Below are positions 37,301 to 48,200 of a stretch of DNA of 64,000 nt, one piece after another. This stretch comes from Ifrita kowaldi (lineage: Eukaryota; Chordata; Aves; Passeriformes; Cinclosomatidae). Below the pieces are notes generated by a model. It had not been told where the DNA came from. It saw only the letters and a program-made list of their open reading frames with translations, and ran no database searches. The DNA is taken from NCBI GenBank assembly GCA_013398055.1, contig VZRS01007662.1, positions 2,709 through 66,708 of the forward strand. Reading direction: 5' to 3'. The translations under genes were made by a program, and so were the position numbers. Position 1 is the stretch's first letter; each line of letters begins with the position of its first letter.

Positions 37301-37953
37301 GGCTGGGGACAGTGCCTGCTGAACTGCAGACAATGTGAGAACCACTCCCCAACTTCCCCGTCCCCTCTCATGCCCCATGAGGACACGAGCACCTGCTGGA
37401 TCTGTCCCAAACACAAGGAGAAAATAAACCTACTCCTGCTAGATTAATTTGGACAAGATATCTGTACAGCTCCCTTGATGTGCAATCTGGGAAGAGTGTC
37501 CTGTCAGAAGTGGTCAGTGTTTCCCTCATGGAAACCACAGGCACGGCACAGTGCTGATTCCCAGGGCTGCCTCGGGCTCAGGGGAATCCCAGCTGGGCCC
37601 CAGCCCTGCCCTGCTGCCGCAGCACATGGACAGTTTTAGCTCCATTGCATTATGTAACAGCCAGGAGAACACTCTGCTGCTGGGAAGGAGAGGCACAAAT
37701 GTACTTCTACATTATTTAGGGAGCAAAACTGAATAAACACAAGGAACTTAGGTGAGAGGCATGAACAATGCAGGGACTGCTCAAGAGGCAGCTGAGTTAA
37801 GGAGTTTTTCCAGTGTCAAGTGCTTTGAGTCCTGGGTCACACGGGACAGGGAATCTGCCATGATTTTAAGAGCCAGGGGAATATTTAACACAGACCTTTA
37901 GTGCTTGGCCAGTGTCAAGCAACCTAAACAAGTCAAGGGGCAGAGACCTGGAG

Positions 37954-38105
37954 AATCACAGAACTGTTCAGGCTGGAAAAGTTCTGAGCCCATGGAGTCC
38001 AACCATTCCCAGCCCTGCCCAGGCCACCACTGCCCCACGTCCCCAAGTGCCACCTCCACGGGGCTGTGAAATCCCTCCAGGGATGGGCACTCACCCCTGC
38101 CCCGG
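37954..38105 (-). mobile_element. CR1 LINE 3' fragment, fourth subfamily
   Basis: GAATCACAGAACTGTTCAGG, then GAGTCCAACCATTCCCAGC and CCAGGGATGGGCACTC. Confidence 0.85.
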
Positions 38106-38745
38106 CAGAAGGGGGACACAGCCACACTCTCCCAACACCAAAACTCCCCTTGCATTCATCACAATTTCCCTACCCTCAGACAAGGAAAGTCTCTGCACAT
38201 AAAGGTAATTTAGGTCAGTCAGATCAATTCGTGTTACTACAGAGATCGGTTTCCAAAGTCTGGATCCAAAAGCCAACGTACAAATGAAATGCTTGAGGAA
38301 ATATTATTTACACATTGTGTTTTCAGAGAGCAGCAAAACATTGTTTTAAAATGATGTTTCTAACCCCTTTTGATAAACTGTGTATACAAAGAATAAATTT
38401 AAAGTCAGGTCCGTGAAGGCTGTCAAGTCTACAGCATTTATTTACAGGAAAGAGGAACAATATTTTGACTTCTCCCGAGCAGCCTTTCAGGAAGGGGAGC
38501 TTTTTGTGACTTAAATGCACAAAGAAATACCACATTAGTCAAAGGTCTATTTCCCCACTACAGCAGGAGCATTATTTGGCAGTGACCTCCAAATGGCCTC
38601 TATCTTTCAGTGGGGTTGGACCAAGGGTAGAGTTAAAGCCACCAGCAGCCCTCACAGTCCTGTCTAAACAGCATTTCAGAGGTGCTTTTTCTCTGCTGAA
38701 AGATGAGATGAGCCACGCCCTGGGATCCTGCAATTACAGATTTAC

Positions 38746-38815
38746 CTGCCTTGGGGTGGCACAGAGCCCCTCCTCCAAACGGAGTGATTTTCTCTCTTGA
38801 AAACCAGCGAGGGAG
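38746..38815 (-). CDS. Candidate small exon with very strong acceptor
   Basis: This is a 70-bp minus-strand segment. It is preceded by a long pyrimidine tract (CTCCCTTTCTTTCTGTCTCAG) and followed by the donor GTAAAT. All three frames are open, so coding status is not proven. Joined to the exon at 42848-43037, which leaves in phase 1, it would read APSLVFKRENHSVWRRGSV and so on, and leave in phase 2. That peptide is basic and does not continue the hydrophobic helices. It may equally be a non-coding exon or a chance site. It is the nearest splice-bounded segment on the downstream side of the confident exon, outside the duplicated block. Confidence 0.22.
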
Positions 38816-39543
38816 CTGAGACAGAAAGAAAGGGAGCGAGGCAGGAAGCGCCTCCTGCAGCCAGGGACATCACTGCCCCGACAATCAGAGAACAAAGCCT
38901 CCAGAGGCCAGGAAGAGCCATTGCTGTTCCACAGGACAAACCCACACTCGAGAGCACCTGCCAGGCAAACTCGCCAAAACGAACAGGGACACTTCGGCTG
39001 CCTCAAGGTTCCAGTGTCCGTCCCTTCGTCAGAGCAAAGCTTCCCTGAGGGTCCTGCTCAGAAATCAGAGAAACAAAAAGCAGAGAGCACCTGCCTGGAG
39101 GGAGACATCGATGTGTTCCTTGTGGAACCAGGGCTGTGCTGCTTTCACAGCTCCTGAGGGGTTAATCTGGGGGGACTCTGTCACCTTTGCGAGAGCAGCC
39201 CTGAGATACCTCAGCTCTATGTTGTGTCTCTTCTGTGCTGAACAGCTCCACACAGGCTCAGAGCAGGCCTGCAAAGAGCTCTGGCTGTCACTCCAGTCCA
39301 TCACTGCCACACTCCCCCAAGCCTCCCCTGCACCTGCTTTGATGTCTGCAGCCCCGGGGTGACCGGGATGTCTTGGAGCTGCATCCCAGTGAGAGATGGG
39401 AGGCAGGTCCCGGCTGGAAGCACAGCCACACACAGACATAACTCATCTGGTTTTCTCTTCCACAAGAGTAAATTCTATCTTGCCTGAAAAGCATGAACCT
39501 TCTCCTTTCCTTCCTTTCCCATTTTTCACTTAAACAGTCACTT

Positions 39544-40349
39544 CGAGTCGTGCAGGGGGAGTCAGTCCGGCTCGAGGAGGGGTGACCGTGCTGCAGAGGA
39601 TGCGATCAGCCCGGGGTGGCTGGTGAGCATCGGATGAGCTGTGCCAGGGAATGCCGGCCAGGCTCGGGAGCCCAGCACAGCCCCAGCCTCCCTTCCCCGG
39701 GGGGCTGGCTCAAGCTTCAAGCACTGCTGAGATCGAGGTTTTCATCTTTAGGCAAGAGCTCAGCAGCGCCGAGATTGGGTTTTGAATGAGCTCTTTGGAA
39801 GGACTTTAATTTTACCTTTCAAGAGTTGAGTAGAAAACACCCCTGTGATTCAGGAGCATTAGCACTCACCAGTGGAGCCTGATAATTTATCTTCAGTAAT
39901 GGCCCACCCCACTGCTCTCCTTCCTGCCCAGGTAATGTGTTTATTGCAGCTCGTGGAGTGCTGTGATTTATTTGCTGTGACCCCGGTTCTAATGGAAATG
40001 AATGAGCCCCTCCTGATGGGATCCCCCGGGCAGCGCCGGCTGCAGTCCCCCACCCTCGGATGCTGTGGAGACCTCAGCTGCTGCAGCAGCATTATTGGGG
40101 AAATAATGCTTTTCTGAGCTCCTCTGCCCCTTGGAATTTACTGTAAAGTGAACTTTTAATTCTCTCCTGCAAACTCAGACTCCCCACAGCAACCCCCAGC
40201 TGGGTGCTGGAGACAAAGTCCCAGAAGGGACACTGCAGACAGGACATCTTTGGGAGAAGCGTGAAGGGAGCCCATACTTGTTCCTCCAGTATTTGTCAAA
40301 ATTCAAAATACCTGTCAGGAAAATAATTGTCAGACAGGACTGGGAGTGC
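39544..40349. repeat. First copy of 806-bp exact duplication
   Basis: The block is repeated at 40351-41156 with an offset of 807, and I see no mismatches on reading both copies. It ends directly at the single N at 40350. The content is ordinary mixed-composition DNA, with short frames of 77 and 81 codons on opposite strands that I do not believe are genes. Its minus strand also has a weak splice-like segment ending at a GTGAGT donor near 39871. Confidence 0.95.
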
Positions 40350-40350
40350 N
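40350..40350. other. Single-N assembly junction
   Basis: One unresolved base separates two identical 806-bp blocks. This is the pattern expected where two overlapping contig ends were placed side by side with a minimal gap instead of being merged. Confidence 0.9.
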
Positions 40351-41156
40351 CGAGTCGTGCAGGGGGAGTCAGTCCGGCTCGAGGAGGGGTGACCGTGCTG
40401 CAGAGGATGCGATCAGCCCGGGGTGGCTGGTGAGCATCGGATGAGCTGTGCCAGGGAATGCCGGCCAGGCTCGGGAGCCCAGCACAGCCCCAGCCTCCCT
40501 TCCCCGGGGGGCTGGCTCAAGCTTCAAGCACTGCTGAGATCGAGGTTTTCATCTTTAGGCAAGAGCTCAGCAGCGCCGAGATTGGGTTTTGAATGAGCTC
40601 TTTGGAAGGACTTTAATTTTACCTTTCAAGAGTTGAGTAGAAAACACCCCTGTGATTCAGGAGCATTAGCACTCACCAGTGGAGCCTGATAATTTATCTT
40701 CAGTAATGGCCCACCCCACTGCTCTCCTTCCTGCCCAGGTAATGTGTTTATTGCAGCTCGTGGAGTGCTGTGATTTATTTGCTGTGACCCCGGTTCTAAT
40801 GGAAATGAATGAGCCCCTCCTGATGGGATCCCCCGGGCAGCGCCGGCTGCAGTCCCCCACCCTCGGATGCTGTGGAGACCTCAGCTGCTGCAGCAGCATT
40901 ATTGGGGAAATAATGCTTTTCTGAGCTCCTCTGCCCCTTGGAATTTACTGTAAAGTGAACTTTTAATTCTCTCCTGCAAACTCAGACTCCCCACAGCAAC
41001 CCCCAGCTGGGTGCTGGAGACAAAGTCCCAGAAGGGACACTGCAGACAGGACATCTTTGGGAGAAGCGTGAAGGGAGCCCATACTTGTTCCTCCAGTATT
41101 TGTCAAAATTCAAAATACCTGTCAGGAAAATAATTGTCAGACAGGACTGGGAGTGC
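40351..41156. repeat. Second copy of 806-bp exact duplication
   Basis: This is identical to 39544-40349. After 41156 the sequence continues into unique DNA, and before 39544 it is also unique. If the copies are collapsed, the locus becomes a single 806-bp block with unique flanks on both sides. Confidence 0.95.
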
Positions 41157-41427
41157 TGCTCTTCTCCCTGTCCTCAGCAGCAGCAGGAGAAGGTTGTGTG
41201 ACCAAAGATCTGAGCATGGGAAAGTCTCTGTGATGTCTCTGACAGAGGGAAAATGTTCCTGGGAGTTTTCAGAGGACTGGCAGGTTATGGAATGGGGTTG
41301 GGAGAGAGGCAGGTACCCAACTCCCCTCCAATCCAGACTCTTCTTCCTTTCAGGACTCTCCCAGGTTTCATGGACAGTCTGAGCTTTCCAGGATTGAGCC
41401 CTATGGGATCATTCACAATAATTTTAT

Positions 41428-41480
41428 CCCAGAATCCCTGAGGCTGGAAAAGCCCTTCCAGCCCAGCACATCTGTGGCTT
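41428..41480 (-). mobile_element. CR1 LINE 3' end, short
   Basis: CCCAGAATCCCTGAGGCTGG and AAAGCCCTTCCAGCCC resemble a reversed 3' end. The rest is lost or too diverged. Confidence 0.6.
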
Positions 41481-41532
41481 TCCCCCTGCAGCAATCCCAC
41501 ATCAGCCCCCACAAAACACAGCACACAGAAAG

Positions 41533-41568
41533 GTGCCAGGGGATGCCAGGGGATGCCAGGGGATGCCT
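41533..41568 (+). repeat. Three-unit GGGGATGCCA tandem repeat
   Basis: ATGCCAGGGG recurs three times in a row, just after a CR1 fragment. Confidence 0.8.
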
Positions 41569-42847
41569 GCTTGGCACTGGCTCAGCAGGAGGAAATCCTG
41601 GGGCTCAGCCTCTCTGGGACTGGGACTCAACCACGTTTGAGTTTTGGCTACTAAAGCACAACCTAATTGATAGGGAATAAAACATTAATTTTTTTAACAG
41701 CATGACCTTATCAGGTGATTGTACAAAATAATTCAGGCTCCATTCCTTTGTCCCTTGACACTTGATTTTGTACTACACAGCATGTTCTGCTCCTCACACA
41801 ACTCCTCAGCACTGGCTAAAGTGAAATATGACTGAGGCAGAAAATAAATCAATATAAATTAATCATTATCAAATGCCCAGAATATTTGCCACCTTTTTAT
41901 GTCGCAAATTGTGAGTTTCATTGCCACTCTTATTATTCCATCTGCTCAAGCTTAAAAACCACTAAGAGGGCTCTGAGCTCTCCAGTGCAAGGACAGTAAG
42001 AAATGAACCTGAAATTATCGACAGCCTCACAACATCTGAACCCAGGGGGGCTGTACAAGCTGCAAAACATTTGCTCCACTTCAGCAAAGACTTATTTTAT
42101 GTCCTTTAGTTGTAAAGCTCACGAGCAAGAAATCAGCTCAATTCCCAGTCCAGTTAAACATCCAGGAAACCCGAGCAGCAGCTCGAGCCTGCAGCCCCGA
42201 GGACATCCCAAACAGCTCCGTGCATGCAGGAGTGTCCTGCCCACACCCCAGTGCAGGACAGGGGTCTGCCACTGCTGGGGGGGCAGGGTTATGGGGCCGG
42301 GAGAACAAAAAGCTCGGGGGAGAGGCAAAGGGAGAAGCTAAAGGAGTAAGGTCACGGTTCATACAGGGAATGGGGTTTTCTCCTGTGTTTCCTTCTCACA
42401 GCCAGAATATTTCACTTCAGAAGGCCCTGGGAGGTCACAGGAAAGGGCAGAGCAACCATCGGGGGCCAGATTTCTTAACTGTACATGGGTGCCAGAAAGG
42501 GGAATCCTCACCTCTTCAGAGCTGCCTTTGAACACACTCCAAAGGAAGAGTGCAGCAGCCAAGCACCTTCTTTTGGAGGATTGTTAACATATCTTGTATG
42601 TAAATGGACCAGAGCCCCTGAACTCCCTGTCCCCCATCACAGCTACATTTCCTCCTTTGGCTTCTCTTTAGTGCAGGGGACCCCGGCACCCTTCCCACAC
42701 CGGGGAGGGTGGGTGCGGGTCCCTTTCCCAGCATCCAGCAGCTGGAAAATCAGGCAGATCCCTAGGGAGGGAGATGTGTTTAGCTGAAGCTTCTCAGGCA
42801 GAAGAGATTTAAACCCTGCCCTTCCATATTTCATCTCAGCAACTTAC

Positions 42848-43037
42848 CACCAAACTCTTTTGCAATGAAGAGGATGAACTGAAGGAAAATAAGCAACACA
42901 TCCTCTCGAGGGGTCATGTTTTCTGGGTCACATCTCACAGGTTTTGATGAAATATGTTTTGAGAATAGCTCAAGCCCAAGCCTGGTGGGTAAGGGGCTTG
43001 TTGCTGGGTCACTCGGTTCAAAGCACAGCTCCAGGAG
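42848..43037 (-). CDS. Internal coding exon of an unidentified gene, HEAT/ARM-like
   Basis: This is a 190-bp segment on the minus strand bounded by a good acceptor and donor. The acceptor has a pyrimidine tract ending TTCTTCTCCCAG, just above 43037. The donor is GTAAGT, just below 42848. Only one of the three minus frames is open across it, giving 63 codons plus one base, so the exon enters in phase 0 and leaves in phase 1. The peptide begins LLELCFEPSDP, has a polar middle containing CDPENMTPRED, and ends DVLLIFLQFILFIAKEFG. Two amphipathic, leucine- and phenylalanine-rich helices around a loop suggest an alpha-solenoid (HEAT/ARM-type) protein; that is inference from pattern. I do not recognise the gene. 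The frame begins in intronic pyrimidine tract with no true ATG, so this is an internal exon. It lies in otherwise non-coding DNA, so the gene has large introns and runs right to left through the window. Confidence 0.62.
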
Positions 43038-44989
43038 CTGGGAGAAGAAAGCCAAAGCAACAGAGGCCTCTCTGCAGTTTAATGGAGCTGGGTCTAGGCG
43101 GCTGTTTTCAGAATTTATATATAAATATGTAACATGTGTATGTGTGTGTGCACTCAGCTGTGTGCACTGCAGCTCAGTCTGGCTCCCACAGGCTGCCTGC
43201 TCCCCGGAGCTCCCTCCAAGTGAGCTCCTCCCCTGGGGCAGAGCTGCCCCAGCCCCGATGCGGGCACTGCCCGCTCAGCCCCAAATCCCAGAACACTCAG
43301 AGCAGCTTTCCTGACCCCATCCCGCCCAGTTGGACTGTGCCACTGCTCTAAGCTGGCACTGCAGCCCTTCCTGGGCTGCCATTCCAACAAGGAAAAGGCA
43401 CCTCCAGCCTCCCAGGGCTTTGGCAGCCACTCGGATTTCCCCAGGAAGTCTCTCCCACGGGCTGTGTGTGAACACAGGGCCCCCGCCACAAATTTCTACT
43501 GGAAGAGTGAAAACAGAGAGCAGGGCAAGGCCATGACCAGGGTGAAAGAACAGGGGGTTTCCTGGGAGGGAAGTTGTCCCTAACAAGCCGAGGGTAACTC
43601 CCAGCTGATGGGACAGCACAGGAACCCCACCACACAAACCCCACAGACCTGGGGCAATGGGAGAGGAAACACAAGCTCTGAACCTCCAGCTCCTGGAAGA
43701 TCCCCAACTCTGCTGGGGCAGGGGGAGGCACAACCAGGACATCACTGATAAAAACAGCCAGAGGCTGAGAAGGGATTTCCTTTGGGAAAAACAATATGGA
43801 CAAGGCAGGAGAGGTGTTCCCGGACAGATGCTTTAATGGCCCCTTTTGTCTCATCTCTTACTGCATTGCTGACTTCCCTGGTCCTGACAGGGCCTGGTGT
43901 TCTGTGCCTTTAGAAGAGTGTGATATTTCACAGTTAATCTGCTCCTACTCCTTCCTGGACCTCTAACAAGCTCTTTCTTGCCTTCTGTACTGCAGTACAA
44001 TTCCAAGGCAAGCCCGCCTTTCCTTCCTTGCATCTCTCTCTGTTCAGAGCTGTGACAGGCACACTGGATTTTTCCCATGTGCACCATTAGGTGCCCTGCG
44101 ATCTGCCAAAGCTGGGACAAGTCTAACAACTTCCCACTTACACTCTGCTTCTTGCAGCTGAAAATGTCTTTTCTAGGTGGGTTTTTGAGGTTTTATTTGC
44201 CTGGATGTTTCGGGGTGCAGTTTTTACACATTATTTCACACCTTTTCTTTTTCTCCACGATCACATAGGTCCCTAATAAATCCCAATGTCCCCGATCTGC
44301 CACCCTGGACTCTCTCTCAGCAGGTTTGAGCTGCTCGCAGTGTTGGACAAGCACCAAGAAGGGAGCACTCAGAGCGTGGGTTTGAGTTTACACAGCAGCT
44401 GTGCACTCACACACACACACATATTGTACCTGCATGGATATATATAAATATACAGAATCCCTGGATCACGTCTGGAATCAGCCTGTCATTTCCTTTGGAA
44501 AAACTGCTGCTCTCCAGGAACAGGCAGCATAAAACTGAAGTGGTGCAGTAAGTAGGCAAAGGGAAACACAACTCAGCTGCATCATTTAAATGGGTGTGTT
44601 ACCTTTGTGGTACCTCTGTGACTACTCCAGCTCTCCCCACCATCTCCAGGTACTTGAATCATCTTCTCACAGAACAAACCCAAACAGCCTCCTCATACCC
44701 CAGCAACGTCAAAACAAGGTGTTGGCAGCCTGGGTGTGAGAGCAGAGCTGCCAAAGGACATCTGGCACTGTTTGCTGTGCACATGAACCCAGAGCTGTGC
44801 ACATGAACCCAGAGCTTCCCGCTCACAGACGCCTCTGTTGGAGGCTTCCATTTCACTGGGCAAGGCAGGCAAACCCCCTTGCCCACAGCTGCACTTCATC
44901 TCGAGGGAACAGCCCTGTGCAAACACAGCGGGGTCAGGGAGGCTGCTGGGATGACTCCAGAGTGTTGGGATAGAAGGATACGGGTTCTG
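43038..44989. other. Upstream intron of the 42848-43037 exon, if that gene is real
   Basis: Contains a short GT-rich tract near 43138, a (CA)n, and a 20-base direct repeat (GTGCACATGAACCCAGAGCT) near 44778-44817. No second exon was recognised. Confidence 0.45.
44408..44424 (+). repeat. Short (CA)n microsatellite
   Basis: About eight CA units are followed by AT-rich sequence. Confidence 0.8.
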
Positions 44990-45250
44990 CAGGCTTCCCA
45001 CTGCCAGAGGGCAGGGCTGGATGGGATATTGGGAAGGAATTGTTCCCTGGGAGGGTGGGCAGGCCCTGGCACAGGGTGCCCAGAGCAGCTGTGGCTGCCC
45101 CTGGATCCCTGGCAGTGCCCAAGGCCAGGCTGGACATTGGGGCTGGGAGCAGCCTGGGACAGTGGGAGGTGTCCCTGCCATGGCAGGGGTGGGAACTACA
45201 TCAGCTTTAGGGTCCCTTCCCACCCAAACCAGGCTGGAATTCTGTGATTC
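44990..45250 (+). mobile_element. CR1 LINE 3' fragment
   Basis: The forward body runs from CAGGCTTCCCACTGCCAGAG to GGCTGGAATTCTGTGATTC. A GGGAACTACATCAGCTTTAG variant near its 3' end is shared with the copy at 21549 in reverse. Confidence 0.92.
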
Positions 45251-48200
45251 ATCTGAAAATGGTTTTACTGGCCAACAGCAGTACAACTGTTTTGCAAACC
45301 AGATGGAGATTACCACTGGCTCTTAGTCATAGTTCAGAATATTTTCTGTGCTGCTCCTCTAAAGTCTATTCCTGCAAAACAACCACATTTAAAACCCTCC
45401 TACAGTAAAGAGTTTGGTGTTAACCCAAAAGTGCTTTCCAGGAACTGATTTTAACTCTCACTACTCCAGTTTGTGGCTGAAAGGACACAAAGAGGTGGGT
45501 ACCTACTCCAGGGTAAAATAAAAGGCTAAAAGAGGGGAGCAGACAACTCCCACAGGATATTGGGCAGACAGGAGTTTGCCCATGCTCTTTTAGGAGCTGT
45601 GAGCATGGGGGAAAGCAGGAGGGATTTTGGTGGCAGAAAATCCTGTGCTGCACACAGCCAAGAGATGTAACATTAAATAGGGGCCTTCCACTCTGCCCCA
45701 GGACCTGCTCATGGGGGCATCCACCTCAACACCCAAACCCTCAGGAGGGCTAGAGACACCTGGGCATACAGAGAAAATAAATTAAATTTTGCGTGAAAAA
45801 GCTGCCACAGAAGTGGAGGAAACACAAAGATTAATAGGGAAGAGCAGGAAGATTGCAATGACATTCAGGCCTCCAGTCTGCAAAATGCACTTCCAGTGAA
45901 TCCACATTAGGGTTGGGTTTTCAAAAAAAGACTTATGCAAACTGATGGTGGCCCAGGAGCCGGCTGCCAGGGAGCAGGAAACAATAAATGGCAGCTTGCA
46001 GTGAAAGGGCTCTTGATAATTGTACCTGCGCCTTTCACTGCAGGATCCGAGGCACCAGGAACAGGTTCTTGCCTCCACAAATATCATCTGCAGAAGCAAA
46101 CATCTGCACAGACCCAGCACCCAGAGAGGGGCTGAAGAAGGTGCTCCCTGGGCATGGGGATGTGTTTTGGAGGAGCAGCTGGAACGTGTTTTATGTTGAT
46201 CCATAAATGTGCCCTTTTTTTGAGGGGCTGGAAGATGTGAGCAAAGATGGGACTGGAACGAGTCCTGGGAGTGTGGGAGACAGGAGCAGGGAGAGCAGCA
46301 GGGAGAGGTGCAGAGGAAGGGGATGCAGCCTGGGGAGTGACAGGGAGCGGCGAGGTGGGGAAGGCAGACAGGACACCTTACACAGGCAGAGATGGAATAA
46401 AGCCAGAGCAAGGGAAAAGCTGTGGGACACTGGCACAGGGCAGGGATTTGAGACACAACCACTAAAACACCAAACAGCTGCTTTTAACATTTGCTTAACA
46501 AGAACTGCACGTGCCAAATTATCCCTCAGCCTACAGTCGCAAAATTTGTTGGGAAGGATGCAGGCAAAGAGAGGCAGGAAAAACAGGACCAGGAACATCT
46601 CCAGCTGCACTGCCCCTACTCCAACCACACCAGCCCTGGCTGCCAGAATCCTTCATCCTGTGTTCTGCAACCTGCCTGAAACCCCACTTGTAATTCTCCT
46701 TGGAAATCTCTCTTATTGACCCTGCAGTCTTCTGAAGCTTGAATACAAATTAAACCGGCTGCAAGGAGAGGCCAGAATCCACTCTGCTCCACCTGACAAC
46801 AATCTGGGAATCCTGCCCTGTAAAATAGTGATTGCCCAAGTAATTGAATTTTCCTGATGGCCCAGTCTAAAACAGAAACAAAACTGTGTCACTCTCTTAG
46901 AAATGAGCTTCTTGGAATGAGAGCGAGACATTGCCCAGGCTGGGATCCCGCTGGCCAAGGCTGAGCAGTCCAGCACGGGCAGCCACTCACCTGAGCCTCA
47001 GGTGTGGGCCATGGCCCTGCCCTGGCAGCTCCCAGGGCTCAGGGAAGGTCCTGCCTGGAGAGGAAAGGGTGCTCAAACAAGCTCTGCCAGCTCTCCTGCT
47101 CTGCAGCTGGCTAATTCTTGACAAAACAACCTCAAGCTTGCAATAAGAACAATACATCAGACCAGGAGAAAATTATGTCCGTTTGAATGACAATTCAAGT
47201 GGGGCAAAGTTCAGTTGTATCAGATTTTGTCCCAGATTGGTCCCAGCACTGCCAAGGAGCTCCCAGCCATCGCTTTGCACGCAGCCTCCCAAGAGAGCAG
47301 AGCCCACCATGGAGCCTCCAGGGCAGAGCCCACCAGGACTGGGCTCCAAATAACTCTGGGTATTTGGGAACATCTCTTTACACCAGCTGATTATCTGTTT
47401 CCCTAGAAACAGCCTCAGCACCCACTAGTGAAGGAGCTGGAACTTGTCTTAATTTTAGCTGCTGCTTTTTGTTCCAGCTTCATCTCCACTTCCAAAGGAG
47501 CGGGCACAGAAGCCCTGTGGAATGTCACACTCTGCAGCCCTGGACTGGTGCCTCGTTCAGCTCTGGGTTTGTTTGGAACCTGCTCCGTGCTGAGCCCGGC
47601 TCAAACAGCCTCACACAGCCCTGGCTGGGGCTGAGCCAGCAGTGAGACCCAGCAGGAGAACGTGGGCTGGGATTTCATCAGGACCAGGTTAAGCAGGGCT
47701 TTGTCACGGCTGAGTGGGGGCAAAACACATACCTCGGCCCCACGCTGATGGAAAACATCCCTGGAACCTCTGCAGAGAGAGCAAAGCGTGGGCAACACTT
47801 GGTTTGTCTCCTTCTGTACAAGTTTAAGATAACCATGGATATATTCCCTCAGGAACAGGCCTGGATTAAGTCATGGCTTTTAATCAAGATCGCTGACATC
47901 TCCTTGTGTGCAGCACCCCAGAGCTGGTCCTCCTGGAATTCCACCTCCCCAGTACTTCACAGCTGCTCTCCCGTGCAGAGCCAACACCCTCCAGGAACTG
48001 AGTGCACAAAACTTCCCTATTTTCACTGTGACCGGTTTTCCTTTTCTGATGGTTTTGCACTAATTACAAGCCCCCGGCGAGTGCTGGCAGAAACCCATTG
48101 TTTATTTTGCCATTGTTTTTGTTACTGTTCCGGGGAAGTTTCCAGCCCATTTTGCGTTGCTGAGCAGGCACAGCCAGAGCCTTCGAGGCACAGGAGCTCT

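Noticed and set aside
39859..40924. Pairs of identical 77- and 81-codon frames suggesting a duplicated gene
   Set aside because: They are identical because the sequence block itself is duplicated around the N, probably by assembly. No splice or family support for either frame.
45782..46462. 226-codon minus frame
   Set aside because: No domain, no plausible start context, no splice sites and a serine- and cysteine-rich composition typical of chance frames.
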